In this document: positions 39,170-51,420 of the stretch, in pieces
Layout of the letters: the number at the start of each line of letters is the position of its first letter
Numbering within the stretch: the stretch's first letter is position 1
Origin: Emergomyces orientalis
Taxonomy: Eukaryota > Ascomycota > Eurotiomycetes > Onygenales > Ajellomycetaceae
Assembly (NCBI GenBank): GCA_002110485.1
Contig: MOWL01000089.1
Location: 1,221,841-1,285,840, forward strand
Direction of reading: 5' to 3'
DNA length: 64,000 bases
Translations under genes and position numbers: made by a program
The notes under the pieces: generated by a model
Database searches by the model: none
What the model was told of the DNA's origin: nothing
Seen by the model: the letters and a program-made list of their open reading frames with translations, nothing else

Positions 39170-40084
39170 ATGCGAGCAAGGCCTACAAGAAACAAGAAAT
39201 AATCATCAAGAGTCTCAGGCCTATCGTCTTTGAGAATGAGCGAGACGTTCTGAGGCGCTTCCAAGCCGAACTCACTTCTTCCGCCCATTGCTAAAATGAA
39301 ATTATCAATCTAGCAGAGGCCTCAGCCAGAAGGTCTGAAATTGTTACATGGGGAGGGATTCGTGCACACAGGTATGTAATGCCATATTGTGTGCATAATG
39401 AATATACTTAACCGGTTAATTGTACCACTCGTAGATATTAACCCCGACAATGTGCTTTTCAAGTATGGATCTGGAGACAATCGCTTCACAGATGTCCAAT
39501 TGGCGAATATGGGAAGCACCGTCCCCGCAGATTGGGCATATGCAAAGGACGGAGATATGATCGGAGCTCCAATATGGCGCAGTCCCGAAGCTCATCTGCA
39601 GATAGGACCGGGCACCCACCGACGGACATATGGTCTCTCGGAGCATTGGTATGTGTAGCAAGCGAGCCCACATTTGATGACGGAAAAATTATACAGCACA
39701 GCACAAGTTTTAGCTAATGCTTTTCTTTCAATTTACCCCTTCCAGCTCCTAGTTTTGATATACGGCGACACCTTTTTTATCTTCAGACCCCGTGTTCCAT
39801 TTGGCCATGAAGATTATCAGCTGGGAATTCTTATCCGACAGTCCCCGTTGTTTGGCCCCACCCCAGCTTCTTTTCAAGAGATTGCGGGCCCTGACACGTT
39901 GGCCACCCTGATGAATATTCACCAATCTTTACTACTAGAAAAGCAGAAGCCTTTCTCGAGAATATCGGGGAAGGAGGTATCAAAGGAGGACAGACACTTT
40001 ATACTTAAGATTTTGAAATTCGATCCACGGGATAGACCATATACTCAAGAGTTTTCATAAGATGAGTGGTTTCGTGTGGAATGA
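39170..40084 (+). pseudogene. Protein kinase-like gene, decayed
   Basis: Relic of a eukaryotic-type Ser/Thr kinase of a fungal family. The catalytic loop is rebuilt across an intron with a GTATGT donor (about 39372-39434): VHTDINPDNVLFKYG, with the catalytic Asp and Asn present. The motif that should be DFG or DCG reads NMG (LANMGST), losing the metal-binding Asp. The activation segment GAPIWRSPEAHLQIG is followed by a one-base frame change near 39610, then TDIWSLGAL, another intron (about 39649-39750), IYGDTFFIFRP and DRPYTQEF. A TAA near 40058-40060 cuts the expected end DEWFRVE. The N-lobe is reduced to a worn stretch (ENERDVLRRFQ near 39230), with the middle missing. Frameshift, nonsense codon and missing N-lobe together make it a pseudogene. 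Confidence 0.7.
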
Positions 40085-41096
40085 ATTGAGGCCTTTGAGG
40101 CCACGGAGTAAGACCATCCGCCTTTTTGGTCTCGTAATCGGATTATACATTGCTACTCCTTTTCCTTTCCTTCTGCTCCCATGTTTGTGAGGCGGAGGGG
40201 CTGGTGAAAAAAACCTCTCCTGGAATACGGTATCAGATCGGATAGCACAGTAGCGGCGAAGTCACACCTGATTCCAATGACATGTTATACCCTATGAATA
40301 GATATAACGAAGCAGCTGTAGCGTTATACTTTTCAAGGGATTAAGAGAATAGCCTGAAATACTCTTTGGAGGCAAAGAGCCCCTGATCACTGCGGCGGTG
40401 CACTGCTTATATAATCTCCTGTTTGTCCAGCCGCAGCCCCAGCATGAAGCGTCAGTGACATCAACTCTCAGCTCAGTGTAAAGTGATTCTTAGTATTCTG
40501 TAGATACGCATCAATAAGGATTCATTGCAAACAAATATGGACTATCATCAGTCTTTAAATTGCTGGAGAAACAGTGTATTGTACAGTCTCCGCAATCTCT
40601 TCTCAATCAAGCAGCTCAATACCGCGTTATGCAAGACGACTCGGGTGCCTGTTATCGCTTGCTTGACCTCAGCCTTGGGTTCTCAATCCTGCATATCCAC
40701 CAGCGGATGAACCAGCGTGTACACGCCGCATTAGAATTTTCACACATTATTGCGGCGTAGAAGTTTCCCAGCCCCCTCTTTATTGCAGCCAGGCACCAGG
40801 GTTTGAGATGCGCGCCTCCAACCCAGAAATTCTTCTGCCTTTTACCTTGGCTTTCGAAAACAAAAGAGAAACTATAAGACCACGCCCAATACCTTTACTC
40901 TAAAGGAAGTAAATAAACAAATAAAAGGATACCTTATTACTTACAGATTAAGGTCGCTGAAGTTCTCGTTATTCATTTCCGTACACCTCAGCCTCTCTTA
41001 CCCTGGCATTGTATCCCAGCCTAGAATCTTGTCGTTTCGATCTTGTTATAATTTAGTAGAATCCCCAGGGAGTGTGCATAAGAAAATACTTTAGAG
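40085..41096. other. Intergenic region, no gene recognised
   Basis: AT-rich DNA between the kinase relic and the F-box gene. Short open frames at 40525-40760 have no known motif. The last few hundred bases are the likely promoter region of the F-box gene. Confidence 0.45.
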
Positions 41097-43597
41097 ATGC
41101 CTGAAACAAATGGTCTGTACTGCATTTTATGCGGGTCGTTCATTCATTATCAATCCCCGAGAGCATCATGGCAGGCGGAGTTTCGTGCCGGTAAGTGCAC
41201 ATCTGTTCACCTCCAAGATATTTGCAGAATCTCACCGATAAAGACGCATGTCCTGCGGGGCCTGATTCCTGCCACACCCATCATTGCTAATATTTAACCC
41301 AGTGCGCGTTACCTATGATGAAGAAAAGAAGCGTTTTTTGACTGGCGTGGGCGGATTTATACACCGCGACATTCCATTCTCGGCGCCTTCAAATGCCGAC
41401 CAACGCTATGATGACAAAGACTACAGGGTCTCTCCATTGGACGAGTTCATGCCCTTCCTCTCCGCAGCTAATCGTGTCGACATTGGATATGTATTTCATG
41501 ACCTATGTTGGAACCTGCTTAATGCGCTTACCTATCCAAACCCTGTGCCAGTGGACCGATTTTACGATATATGCCGTTCGCTCCCTCTGCGGAGCCGAAA
41601 TTGGTTGCATTGGGGCCATACCTATGGCGGCCTGTTGAAGACAGATCAAGTTTATTATCCCTGGGAAGAGGCCCGCCTCGCTGGTATGATCACAGGCTCT
41701 CTGACTAAACCGAAATTGTCTCCGTACTACTACTACAAACAGGATCCCTGGAATATCCCAGAACTACGGCAGATGTTATCTGAGACGAATGAAAGACCTG
41801 TCCAGGAATCCGACAGCGATGAAACCATGATATCTCGCATGACTCAACAGCATGTGGATTGTTTTTCGGTATTACCAGTGGAGCTATGTGAAGAAATTCT
41901 AACGAAGCTGCTGGTCGAAGATGTCATGAGTTTAAGGCTAGCTTCAAGGTCGTTCGCCAGTCTTCCACTCACGCAGTACTTTTGGTCCTCCCGATTTCGA
42001 CCAGGTATGGATCGGGATTTTATTTTTGAGGCTACAATACCGGATCATGATTTCGTCGTTAACGCTGGATGTCGTGACTGGCGAGCGTTATACTATAAGA
42101 CGGGCCAAAGTTTACTTGAAGGGGGGGCCTTAGCAAATCGACGAAGGATTTGGAACTGCAACCGATCACTTGCAAGACTATTGAGCCTAGAGCCGTTGGA
42201 TAAGGTTCGATTGGAGAAAGCAGACCGATACAATAATATCGTGTGGAAGGTTGTAGGGGCAGGCCACAAATCGCCACTCACATCATCAGTACTATATGAT
42301 AGGCTTTATGTGCAAGCTGCTCGTGTACCTCGTGAAATATCCCGGATCGCAGTATCATTGATCACTCTCAATGATAAGCAATATGTGTCAGGAATTCGGC
42401 TTTGCTCCCGCAAAGAGCCAAGTGTGGTTATGGGCTACATCATTCCGGGGAGTGAAATTGTCCTCGATCTGGAAAGTGAGGAAGGTACTTCTGCGACACT
42501 ATCCGGATTTATTACTGCAGTTGGGCCAAATGGAATTCATGCACTGCGAGCTACTACGTTTGATGGATTATTATCGAAATGGGGGGGTTGTCCGGATGAC
42601 ACGCCTGTAACACCCCGCCTCTGTACCAACGAACGTATATCCCATCTGAAGTGTGCTTTTGATGTATTATTACCTATTGTTCCACTTTGTCTTTCTCTTT
42701 ATAACTGTTCTTCTAGGGTTTCAAACTAGTCGAGCTCTCCGTCCCAGACACAGAGGTCGGCTCCCACGAACGACCTCCACATCTCCCCTTGCGGACGACC
42801 GCGATCTGGTACCCCGACATACCACCGGAAGATGTTTACCTTCACGATTCCACTTTCGCTGGCAAAGAAGTTCCCCAGTCTGAGTACCATCCACTCATAC
42901 ACGTAATGTTTGGCGGTCCTCAAGGCTCTTTTCTGAAATACCTAACGCGGATATCCGTGACGGTTTCCGGGCAGATGATTGTGGGAATAGATTTTGAGTA
43001 TGGAGGTGAAGGTGCGCCGGTCGAGCGGCTACAGGCAGGTCGTAATGCCATAGGTGCAGACGACTCATCGAAAATATCCTTCATTATCGATGGACCGGGT
43101 GGAGAAATTTTAACCGGTATTCAAGTAAACGGGGACTACTGGAAGAATATTACGTCGATCAAGGTAAATTTTCTACCCTACCCAAAAAATAAAAAATTGT
43201 TGTCTACATATCCCCGCGTGTAAGCAGTCGACCAATAGTCCTTCTCTCAACACTCTCCAACCCATTCCATTTGATTCCAATTTACTGAAACCTTAGAGCT
43301 CACAATAATCACTAGGTCACAACAAACCGAAACAGGTCCTTCACATTCCAGCCAAATGTAATACCCCAACTAAAATTCCCCCCGGGACCACAAGTCCGCA
43401 AAAAGATAGGAAAAGTAGAAATAACCCCTGGAACGACTATAATAGGGATATATATTATGCACGTACGTTTATACCCCTTCGTCCCTCCTTTTCAATCAAG
43501 TTTTTCTCTTGGCATGTTGGAATCATATCTGCGTATGCAATACTCCACGGTTCTGCTAGCTCTTCCGGGTTCTCACGTTATCTGCCTGAGCGGATGA
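41097..43597 (+). CDS. F-box domain protein
   Basis: Likely substrate-recognition subunit of an SCF-type ubiquitin ligase; the target is unknown. Four exons: 41097-41190, 41303-42663, 42717-43163 and 43316-43597, giving about 727 residues. The introns (GTAAGT...CCCAG, GTATTA...TCTAG, GTAAAT...ACTAG) all keep the frame. The N-terminus has a CILCGSF Cys pair. The F-box lies at about residues 217-262 (CFSVLPVELCEEILTKLL, MSLRLASRSFASLP). The long C-terminal part is beta-rich and conserved-looking (GYIIPGSEIVLDLES, PLIHVMFGGPQGSFL, VEITPGTTIIGIYIM). Such F-box proteins with large unnamed C-terminal domains are common in Eurotiomycetes. The last 40 residues are uncertain, because a very short possible intron (38 bases from 43466) would give a different ending. 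Confidence 0.82.
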
Positions 43598-44248
43598 TGT
43601 GCAACTGCATCGTCGTGGATAAATCCGTAGTTTCTCGTTGAACAGCTAGCTAACGACCTTTTCATATCCTAATCCAACAGGATAGTATAGCCGGTATGAT
43701 AGGGCTGGGGCCTATATCCAAAAAATTACCAGGATATAGCAATCATGATAACATCGGCAAAGAAACGTGTAAAAGCAAAACATGATGAAATAAAACCCCG
43801 GTAACTGGTGAGGAGTTTAGGGCTTTTCTGGTGTTTTTCTAATTGGCAGAATTATGGGTCTAAAGAAAGGCGTTTTGTATTCTGCAAATTTTCATGATGA
43901 TTCGAGGTATCGTCCTGATATTCTTTCGCCATTGACGACTGTGCTCCCTGACTATTTCGTATTCCACTAAGTATTCTTTTCCAGTGAGGGCTATATTACT
44001 CGGTCGCATTAGATTCTTACTTGGGATGGATATCCGAATCGTATTAACGGACTGAATACGATGATATTCTTTAAGCAAAATAAATAGAAAATAAATAGAA
44101 AATAAAACATAAAAATAAAGGAGCGGAATCAATTTGCGAAAAATGAAAGTCCCAAAGCCTCAGAGATAGTTATTTGCCTGACAAAAAGGTACGACATGAT
44201 TCGTCCCAAAAATACCACTGGCAAGAATGTAACAACACATCAGCAACC
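43598..44248. other. Intergenic region between converging genes
   Basis: About 650 bases lying between the 3' ends of the F-box gene (plus) and the MOSC gene (minus). It is AT-rich and contains no gene that I can support; both terminators should lie here. Confidence 0.5.
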
Positions 44249-44839
44249 CTAGACACACTCCAATGGTTCGTGAACTGCGGGTTTCTCGATGAGAATTTTC
44301 ATGCCTGGCCGAACTTCCCCGCCCCTCTCGACAATCCCCATAATCCCCGCTTGGCGACCAATAATCTGACCATCCCCCTCACGAACAAGAAATTTCTCCT
44401 TCAACCCCTTACGAAAGCGGTCGATCTGCGGACACGGGTTTCTCAGCCCCGTCACCGTCACCTCTGCCACAGCGGCGTTGACATCAACATCGCCGTCGCC
44501 AGACTCTGGATCCTCCGCTAACCCGCTGCCGAACCGCAGCTTCGTACCTTTACCCAGAGCCAAAAGGTCAATGCCAGTAGTCGTAATATTCTCCCCTAAT
44601 TCGCCAGGTAAAATCATGACATCCCCACTGCTCGCCGAGGACAGGATCTCAGCATGGATCAAATGCACTTGGCGGAGATTTGGAGGTGGGGGGTTGATGT
44701 GCAGGCGGGAGCGATGCTTGACGGTGGCACCAGCGTGTGCGTCGTCTTTCACGCCTAGATTAGGTATGAGGGTTATACTAGCGACGCTAGGTTTGGAGAA
44801 AGAATGGGACGCGGATCTGTTGACGTTGAGAACGGACAT
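44249..44839 (-). CDS. MOSC domain protein
   Basis: Small stand-alone MOSC (MOCO sulfurase C-terminal) domain protein of 196 residues, single exon. MOSC proteins bind or transfer sulfur or the molybdenum cofactor through a conserved cysteine. Here it is Cys136 within VTGLRNPCPQIDRF, the usual context of this residue. Other family features are the N-terminal strand SVASITLIPNLGVKDDAHAG with an acidic/His pair and LPGELGENITTTGIDLLAL. The length fits the bacterial YiiM-like and fungal single-domain forms. The start at 44839 is the first ATG and gives a normal N-terminus. The reverse-strand frames across it (44174-44521, 44478-44858) are shadows. Substrate and pathway are not shown by the sequence. 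Confidence 0.9.
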   Translation of the reverse strand: MSVLNVNRSASHSFSKPSVASITLIPNLGVKDDAHAGATVKHRSRLHINPPPPNLRQVHLIHAEILSSASSGDVMILPGELGENITTTGIDLLALGKGTKLRFGSGLAEDPESGDGDVDVNAAVAEVTVTGLRNPCPQIDRFRKGLKEKFLVREGDGQIIGRQAGIMGIVERGGEVRPGMKILIEKPAVHEPLECV

Positions 44840-45949
44840 GATTGATATTTCAGAATGAATAGATATTAGGAGTTTACAAACAGGACTGGATATTTTAGGC
44901 AGCTAGGTAGCTTCTTCCCGTAAAGTTAAGGTAAACCAGTTAGTCTCCTATTAAGCAAGTTGGTTACCTTAGGAAGTCAACAACCAAGGATTTCCTCTAT
45001 GAATAGGCCCATTTTGAACGACAAACATCTCAGTCAGTGGCAGGGATGCCTTATCTTTATAACTTTTAGTTGAAGTATAGACAGTAGAGCTGAACATTAA
45101 TATTTATGCTACTCACTAAATTTTATTTTTATATAAACTAACTAGTTTATTAATAATAATAAAGCCCGCCTATTGAATTTCACTGTCAAACGTGGTGGGT
45201 GGACATCTGCGCTGGGCTTGAATTGCCTGCCAGAGAATGTTTATCGGTCTTTTCCCATTTACCTTGGGTGACGGTAGACAAACACCAAGGAACTTTTAAG
45301 GTATCAATATTGCATCTTACAGCTTATCATGAACTGAAAATGTAATACAATAATGAATGACAAAAACAAAAAAGAAAGAAGTAAAGAGTAACAAGAACAG
45401 CTAGCTATTGATAACATCACTGAAGAAAAGAAACCAGTTTAAAAATGTAGCAGCAGGAAACACCTGTTAACTCCTCAAGGGATGACCCCATCCCGCCAAG
45501 CTGGTATGAATGCATTGTATCGAAGATATTCATCATAGCTTGGTCCTCCCTCTTCATGAGGAACATCCCCATGATACCCTTGCAAGTCATTAATATTACG
45601 CACAGAATGCAGGGAACAGCCCTGGCACGCTGAGCGCTGAAAATTATCTTATGTATGAAATACACACACACAGTGCTCCAAAAATCAAAAATCAAAAATC
45701 AAAAAAAATCAAAAGTATTCTCACTCACTCACTCACTCACTTCTTCTCAAGTGGCTGTGAAGCCTGCCTGCCAGTTACAAAGTGTTGAGGGTGAGAACTT
45801 GATGTTGTTACTGTGAACTATCTACTCAGTATTCCGTAGGGTGAAGCTAGCTAGTTATCTTAATGGGTGTGGGCAGATATACCATCGCGTGACCAACGGT
45901 CAAACGGGCGGCTCCTGAGGGGCACGCCTACATTAAACATTAGTTAAAA
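44840..45949. other. Intergenic region before the retrotransposon block
   Basis: AT-rich DNA without a recognisable gene. It includes the promoter side of the MOSC gene and two simple repeats at 45681-45740. From about 45,950 the sequence changes to the A- and CA-rich style of the first LINE. Confidence 0.5.
45681..45740. repeat. Simple repeats (AAAAATC)n and (TCAC)n
   Basis: AAAAATC-type units at about 45681-45712 are followed by TCAC units at about 45720-45740. Both are imperfect short tandem repeats next to the retrotransposon block. No function can be inferred. Confidence 0.8.
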
Positions 45950-46158
45950 AAAAAAAGTACTAAAAATATCAAAATAAAATTTAAAAAAAAGGAACAAGAG
46001 GCAGACTGAGCACATACTGTACTATACATAGATAGATAAGATAAGATAAATATATACACATTTCAATGTACATGTACGTACACAAACAATCAAACACACA
46101 GGAAAAACACTATTAAGAATAGAAAGAGAGCATCAGGCATTCTTTACACATCATTACA

Positions 46159-47545
46159 ATGGCATTGGATGTGGGGGGAGGTGGTTATGGCGGAAGATGA
46201 CATGCGTGAGGCTCAACGTGTGCTGGAGACAAAAAACTCTGCGACACAGAAAACAAAGACAAACAGCTTAGCAACAGCAATTTAAACACTAGCTGCGATC
46301 CTTGAAGAGGGAGAGAAGAATGAGAAAGTGAATAACAAAGATAAAAAGTATTTACAGAAGACATTGAAAGCAGTGCAAGAAGTGAAGATGAAACTGTGTG
46401 ATCAGCTTCTGAAGAGAATAAAATGCACAATTAATGCATTAAAACAGCAGAAATTGTGAGACAAGCTCAATGAAGCACTCTCATGAGCAGCAATAGCAGC
46501 CAGAGAGAAGACAACAGTTAAAACCATATCAATCAGAACACTGCGAGAGATAGTCATTACTTAACAAAGCTGCAATGCTATGTCAGAGACAGAACACACA
46601 CCAGAAATGATTGTTAAATGAGTGAATGAGATCATCAAAGAGATAATCAAGAGCAAAGTGATGACAGCAAGACACATGTCAAGCAGAGACATGATTTTGA
46701 TGACAGACACACAGAACACCAAGACAGAGCTCACAGCAGATGATAGCTGGACGCATGAATGGGGAGACAAAGCGCACATGAAGTGAAAGATGTATGCAGT
46801 ACTAGTCAAAGATGCTTCTATGAGAGTCATTGACTGAAGCAGCTCTGAGTACATCATTGAGAGCATCTACAAGCAGAATACAGCACTATGCTGCAAGATG
46901 CTGATACACAAGATGAACAAAATGATGATTAGACAACAGAAATCACATGACAGTATAATTATCAATGTTGCTGCACCTCACCAGGCCAATGCACTGGTGG
47001 ACAATGGACTCATTCTAGACAATGAATATTGCACAGTTGAAATATTTCACAGAGAGGCCAGAGTCACACAATACTACAAGTGTCAACAGTATGAACATAT
47101 AGCTCGCTTCTGCAGAAGAGAGGAAACCTGTGGTCACTGTACATAAAAAGATCATGATGACAAGGTCTGCAAAGAAGCAGCAGAAGGCAGCAGACTCAAG
47201 TGCAGTAACTGTGATGATAGTCATGCAGCATGGCACTCAAACTGCTCAGAGAGAAGACTGAAAGTTAAAAGTGCTAAAAAGACACTGATTGAACATCTCA
47301 AGTGCTTCAATATAAGAGCACCAGACACAGATGAATTTAGCTTTTCATGCAAATGAAACAGGCCTCTGAATGAGGACTTCATAGAACCCCCATGAAGAGC
47401 AGGAAGATCAACAGATGTATCAAGAGCAGAAGCACAACAACAAGAAGCTATGACAAGCTTCATTCAAGTAGCAAGTGATCCAGTAACACTGAAGACATCA
47501 ACATAGAACAGCAGCTCACAGAATAATCACATGAATGAATCATGA
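46159..47545 (+). pseudogene. LINE A copy 1 ORF1 (gag-like, zinc knuckles)
   Basis: Nucleic-acid-binding ORF1 protein of the LINE, many times interrupted. The zinc-knuckle part is still readable: YKCQQYEHIARFC and CGHC...DHDDKVC (C-X2-C-X4-H-X4-C type), then CSNCDDSHAAWHS. In-frame stops are mostly TGA, for example at the Trp position of the SWARIAA motif of the sister copy and at that of ISWISS; two are TAA. The last codon TGA at 47543-47545 overlaps the ORF2 ATG at 47542, the same ATGA arrangement as in copy 2. It is non-functional under the standard code. Confidence 0.75.
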
Positions 47546-50500
47546 AGAACAGGCTAGTCATTTTACAATACAATATGTATAAGTCAAACAAGGTTATGGG
47601 ACCTCTTTTGGCAAAGCCCGAAACAATATTAAACTATGATGTGATTGCAATACAAGAGCTCTGAATACAAAAACACTCTAAAACAGACACACACTGTTCA
47701 GCCAACTGTGGATTCTGGCAAGCAGGCATGGAGCAGAAGGACATGAAGGTGTGCTTTCTAATTAACAAGAGAATTGCAGTCAAGACCTGAAGAGTGAGCA
47801 CAATATTCACTCATATACTGATACTTACTCTGTTGACAGAGAGTGGGCCTATCAATATCATCAACATGTACGCGTCACCACCAGAAAGCTACACAATCAT
47901 GCCACCAGACTCACTCATTCATCAGCTCCAAGCGGTGGTTGAAAAAGCGGATAGAATGCTAGAAGCATGAATAAACCAGGAAAATGTGCAACAAGCAACA
48001 ACTGAGAGTGCAGAGAGAGCATCAGACATGCAGAAAACTCAAATAAACACACATTAAGCAGAGATTATAGTGATTGAAGACTTTAATGTACATCACACTC
48101 TCTGAAGAGATAGCAGAGTCAGAGAAAACTTTGTCATGATCTGAAAACTTAATACTTAAATCAGTGTCTTGAATCTACATCTAGCAACTCCAGAAGGCAT
48201 GATCACCTGACAAGATAGAGAAAGTCAGAGCATCACAGTGAATCTAATCTTTTTGTCTGCTGATCTACACAGTCAAATGATCAGCTGCAAGCTAGAACAT
48301 GAAGTAAATATGGCATCAGATCACATGTCAATTGCAACTACTCTTGAGCTAAAAGCATTATATAGCAGCAGAAAAAGATGCACTTGGCATCACTTCTATC
48401 TGAAACAGATAGCGCAGGACTGCCAGACACTGAGAAGCCCAGGGACACTGACTTCAAAAAATTAGATAAACAGCTATGCAAGATATCTTGTCAAATTTGT
48501 GGAAGATCTAGCAGCAAAACATGTCAAAGTCTCAAACTACAGTCAACACAGCTGGTCATGGTGGTCCCCTTGAGTAGCAGAGACAGTCAATCAATATAAA
48601 AAAGTCAAGAAAGACAGAAACATCTCTGCAGCAGATATAATTAAAGCTTGAGCCCTGAGAAACAGAGAGATTAAACTGACTAAAACAAACAGTTTCAGAG
48701 AACTAATACACAGCACAGAGTTCAAGCCCAAGCTACTATGAAAGATGGCCAAATGGGGATGTCAAAGCAGTAATGAGCATGCACAATCTCCAAGAATTCC
48801 AGCATTGATAGTAGAAGGCAGAGAAAATCTACCACCAGTCAATTCCTTTGATGATAAAGTCAAGATTCTGAGACAAAGGTTCTTCCCTCTGTCACTAGTC
48901 AGTGACAACAGGGACATGGAGGAGGCAGAACACCCACTGAAAACAACAGAGATAATAAGCATCACAGAGAAGAAAATGACTGTGCTCATAGCACATCTAT
49001 CAAGCAACAAAGCACCAGATATCAATGGAGTCTCCAATGAATTTCTGAAAATGCTGGGATCAAGCTTCACAAAGGCTATGACAGAGCTCACACTGGCATG
49101 CTGGGAATGGGAACACTACCCGGAGATATTCAAGACCGCTCAAACAGTGGTACTGAAAAAACCAGGAAAAGGGGATTATCAAAAGGCAGAGGCATGGAGG
49201 CCCATTGCCCTACTGAATACAATGGGAAAAATAATAGAATCAGCCACCGCGCAGGAACTCAGACAGCTAGTGAAAACACTCAATCTACTGCCATCTCAAC
49301 AGATGAGTGCTAGGCGGGCCAGATCAACCGAAACAGCAGTATCACTACTGCTAGCACAAATTAGAACAGCATGGAAGAAGTCAGACACAGTGGTCACAGT
49401 TCTATCATTGAACATCCCAGAAGCTTATAATAGAGTGTTCAAAGACTGACTCACACACATTCTTCGCATGAAGGGCCTACCAAGACAGCTGACAGAGTGA
49501 ATACACTTATTTATGTCAGATAGACAATCCACACTCACATTTGAAGAACAGGAAACTGAGGCCTTCAATATTTCAGCTGAAATATCACAAGAATCACCTC
49601 TCTCCCCCATTCTCTTTCTATTTTACAATGAGGAACTGCTCCGGATATACTCACTCTTGAATAGACCAGTGAGCTGTATAGGATTTGTGAATGATGTCAA
49701 TATAATAGTATACAGGCCATCAACTGAAGCAAATTGCGCGCAGCTCACACGGGTGCACGCAGAATGTGAAGAATGGGCAGGAAGACATGAAGCTATTTTT
49801 GCTCTGCAGAAGTATGAGTTGATGCACTTCACTAGAGCCTGAACTTGATTCAACTTGAATCACTCTCTGAGACTGCCTCAGCAAGTTATCAAGTCACAGA
49901 AGGTGATGAGAGTTCTAGAAGTATGACTGAATTCCAAGCTTCAATGAAAAGGTCACATGGATGCTATAGCAGGAAAAATGAAGTCACAGATAAAGGCACT
50001 ATCACAGACAACACAGGCCACCTGGGGAGTCCCCCTACATCAAGCTAGAACAATATACAACATGGTCATACGGCCAGCTATAGCTTACAGCGCACTGGCA
50101 TGGCATCAACCGCGCATCAAGCGCGAAGGACGCATGCGCAATAAACAGCGCACAGAGGGCCTAATCAGAACACAGAATGAATGCCTGAGAATAGTAGCTG
50201 GAGCATACAGAGCAACACCAATATCCACACTGGAAGCAGAGACATACACACCACCCCTGGACATCTATCTTGATGGAGTTGTGGCGCGCGCCACAAAACG
50301 ACTGAAGGCCTCTGGAATGGCAACACAAATTGAAGAGGCATGCACAGCAGTGAGAGTCAAACTCAGGTGAAGAGGTGCAGTGCACAGAAGACCCATTGAG
50401 AAGATGATTCATCCAGACAGTCTGCCTGAAAATTGGGAGAAGCTTTGGATGGAAAAGAGCAAGCAAGAGACTGCTCAAAGCACAAATTCAGCAGCAACAC

Positions 50501-51009
50501 AGCACTTCTCACATGATGAATGGGTGCGAAAAGAAATCCTGAGTAGATGAAGAAAACAATGAAGAGCTAGAGCACCTCCCTGGTGTGAACTCTTTGATCG
50601 ACCCCCAGACAAAAGCATTCTGAAATGGCACAAGGGCCTAAGCAAGGCCAGAAGCTCGCTGATAATTCAACTAAGATCAGGGAAAACAGGGCTGGCAGCC
50701 TTTCTACATAAAAGACGAGTACCGGATTTCCCATCACCAGCATGTGAATGTGGCTATTCAAATGAAACAGTGATGCATGTGATAGTTCACTGTGATAGAT
50801 TCCAGCACAGTCGTGGGAGTCTGCTGCATGAGGGCAGAATCGACAAGAAATGGCTATTGAACACCAAAGAAGGGCTACACTGTCTAACAAAATGGTGGAT
50901 CAAGCAGGGAATTCTACCACAGTTCTCACTGGCAAAGACACTGAGTGTCTATCAGACAGAGGAGCAGCAATCTATCACATCTCAATCAAGCATACGCAGA
51001 CCTCAATAA
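47542..51009 (+). pseudogene. LINE A copy 1 ORF2 (endonuclease-reverse transcriptase)
   Basis: Diverged counterpart of the ORF2 in copy 2, in one continuous frame apart from stops. It keeps the start of an APE-type endonuclease (VILQYNMYKSNKV), the motif DFNVHH and ASDH, and an RT domain (KKPGKG, EAWRPIALLNTMGKI, SPLSPILFLFYNEELLR). The RT active-site box reads GFVNDVN, with the first catalytic Asp of FVDD changed to Asn. Nonsense codons are frequent: mostly TGA at Trp or Arg positions, plus a few TAA at Gln positions and one TAG. The C-terminal CCHC-like motif (CECGYSNETVMHVIVHC) is intact. It cannot encode an active RT. Confidence 0.8.
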
Positions 51010-51420
51010 ACACCATGCTGAAACCGCTGAAAGCGCGCTTACCACACAAAATCAGTGCTCATGGCACATCCCCACGCTCATTTCAGGCTAAAGACGCGGC
51101 TCTCTATGCTTCAGAGCGCAGTTGGCGTCTTTCACTCACTCACTCACACGCGGGCGCATTTTCAAAAATGCTCAGTGTAATTTTTCTTTATTTTTAATTT
51201 TTCTTTTCTCATCCCATTCTCTTCTCTTCTTGAGGACAGCAGTTGCTGGTCCCTGATAGCCCGAAGTCTCACAGAAACTGTTGCATACATTTATTAGTGC
51301 ATGAGGTTTTTAATCCAGCAGTAAGCTCTCTTATTGCATGGTTTTCCTTGTTAGATAAAATAAATAGTTTCCCACATATCCCTGAGATTAAGTGGTGTAT
51401 AATATAATAATAATAATAAT

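Larger units (their letters stand above)
46130..51420 (+). mobile_element. LINE family A, copy 1 (old, diverged)
   Basis: Complete-looking but inactive non-LTR retrotransposon. It contains ORF1 (from about 46159), ORF2 (from 47542 to about 51009) and a 3' end carrying an (AAT)n tail at about 51398-51420. The 3' end (CCCACATATCC, AAGTGGTGTA, then AAT units) matches that of the better preserved minus-strand copy at 56668-62119, which proves common descent. CpG is rare compared with the other copy and Arg codons have become TGA in several places, which fits long exposure to CpG decay. CpA is abundant, so classical CpA-type RIP has not dominated. The left boundary is approximate; no target-site duplication was identified. 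Confidence 0.85.

Noticed and set aside
43466..43503. Possible fifth intron in the F-box gene (GTACGT...CAAG)
   Set aside because: At 38 bases it is shorter than the other introns here; kept only as an uncertainty of the C-terminus.
44174..44858. Plus-strand frames of 115 and 126 codons
   Set aside because: Shadows of the MOSC gene on the opposite strand.
47542..51009. LINE A copy 1 as an active element using TGA for Trp
   Set aside because: It also carries TAA and TAG codons and FVND instead of FVDD at the RT active site, so this copy is dead under any code.
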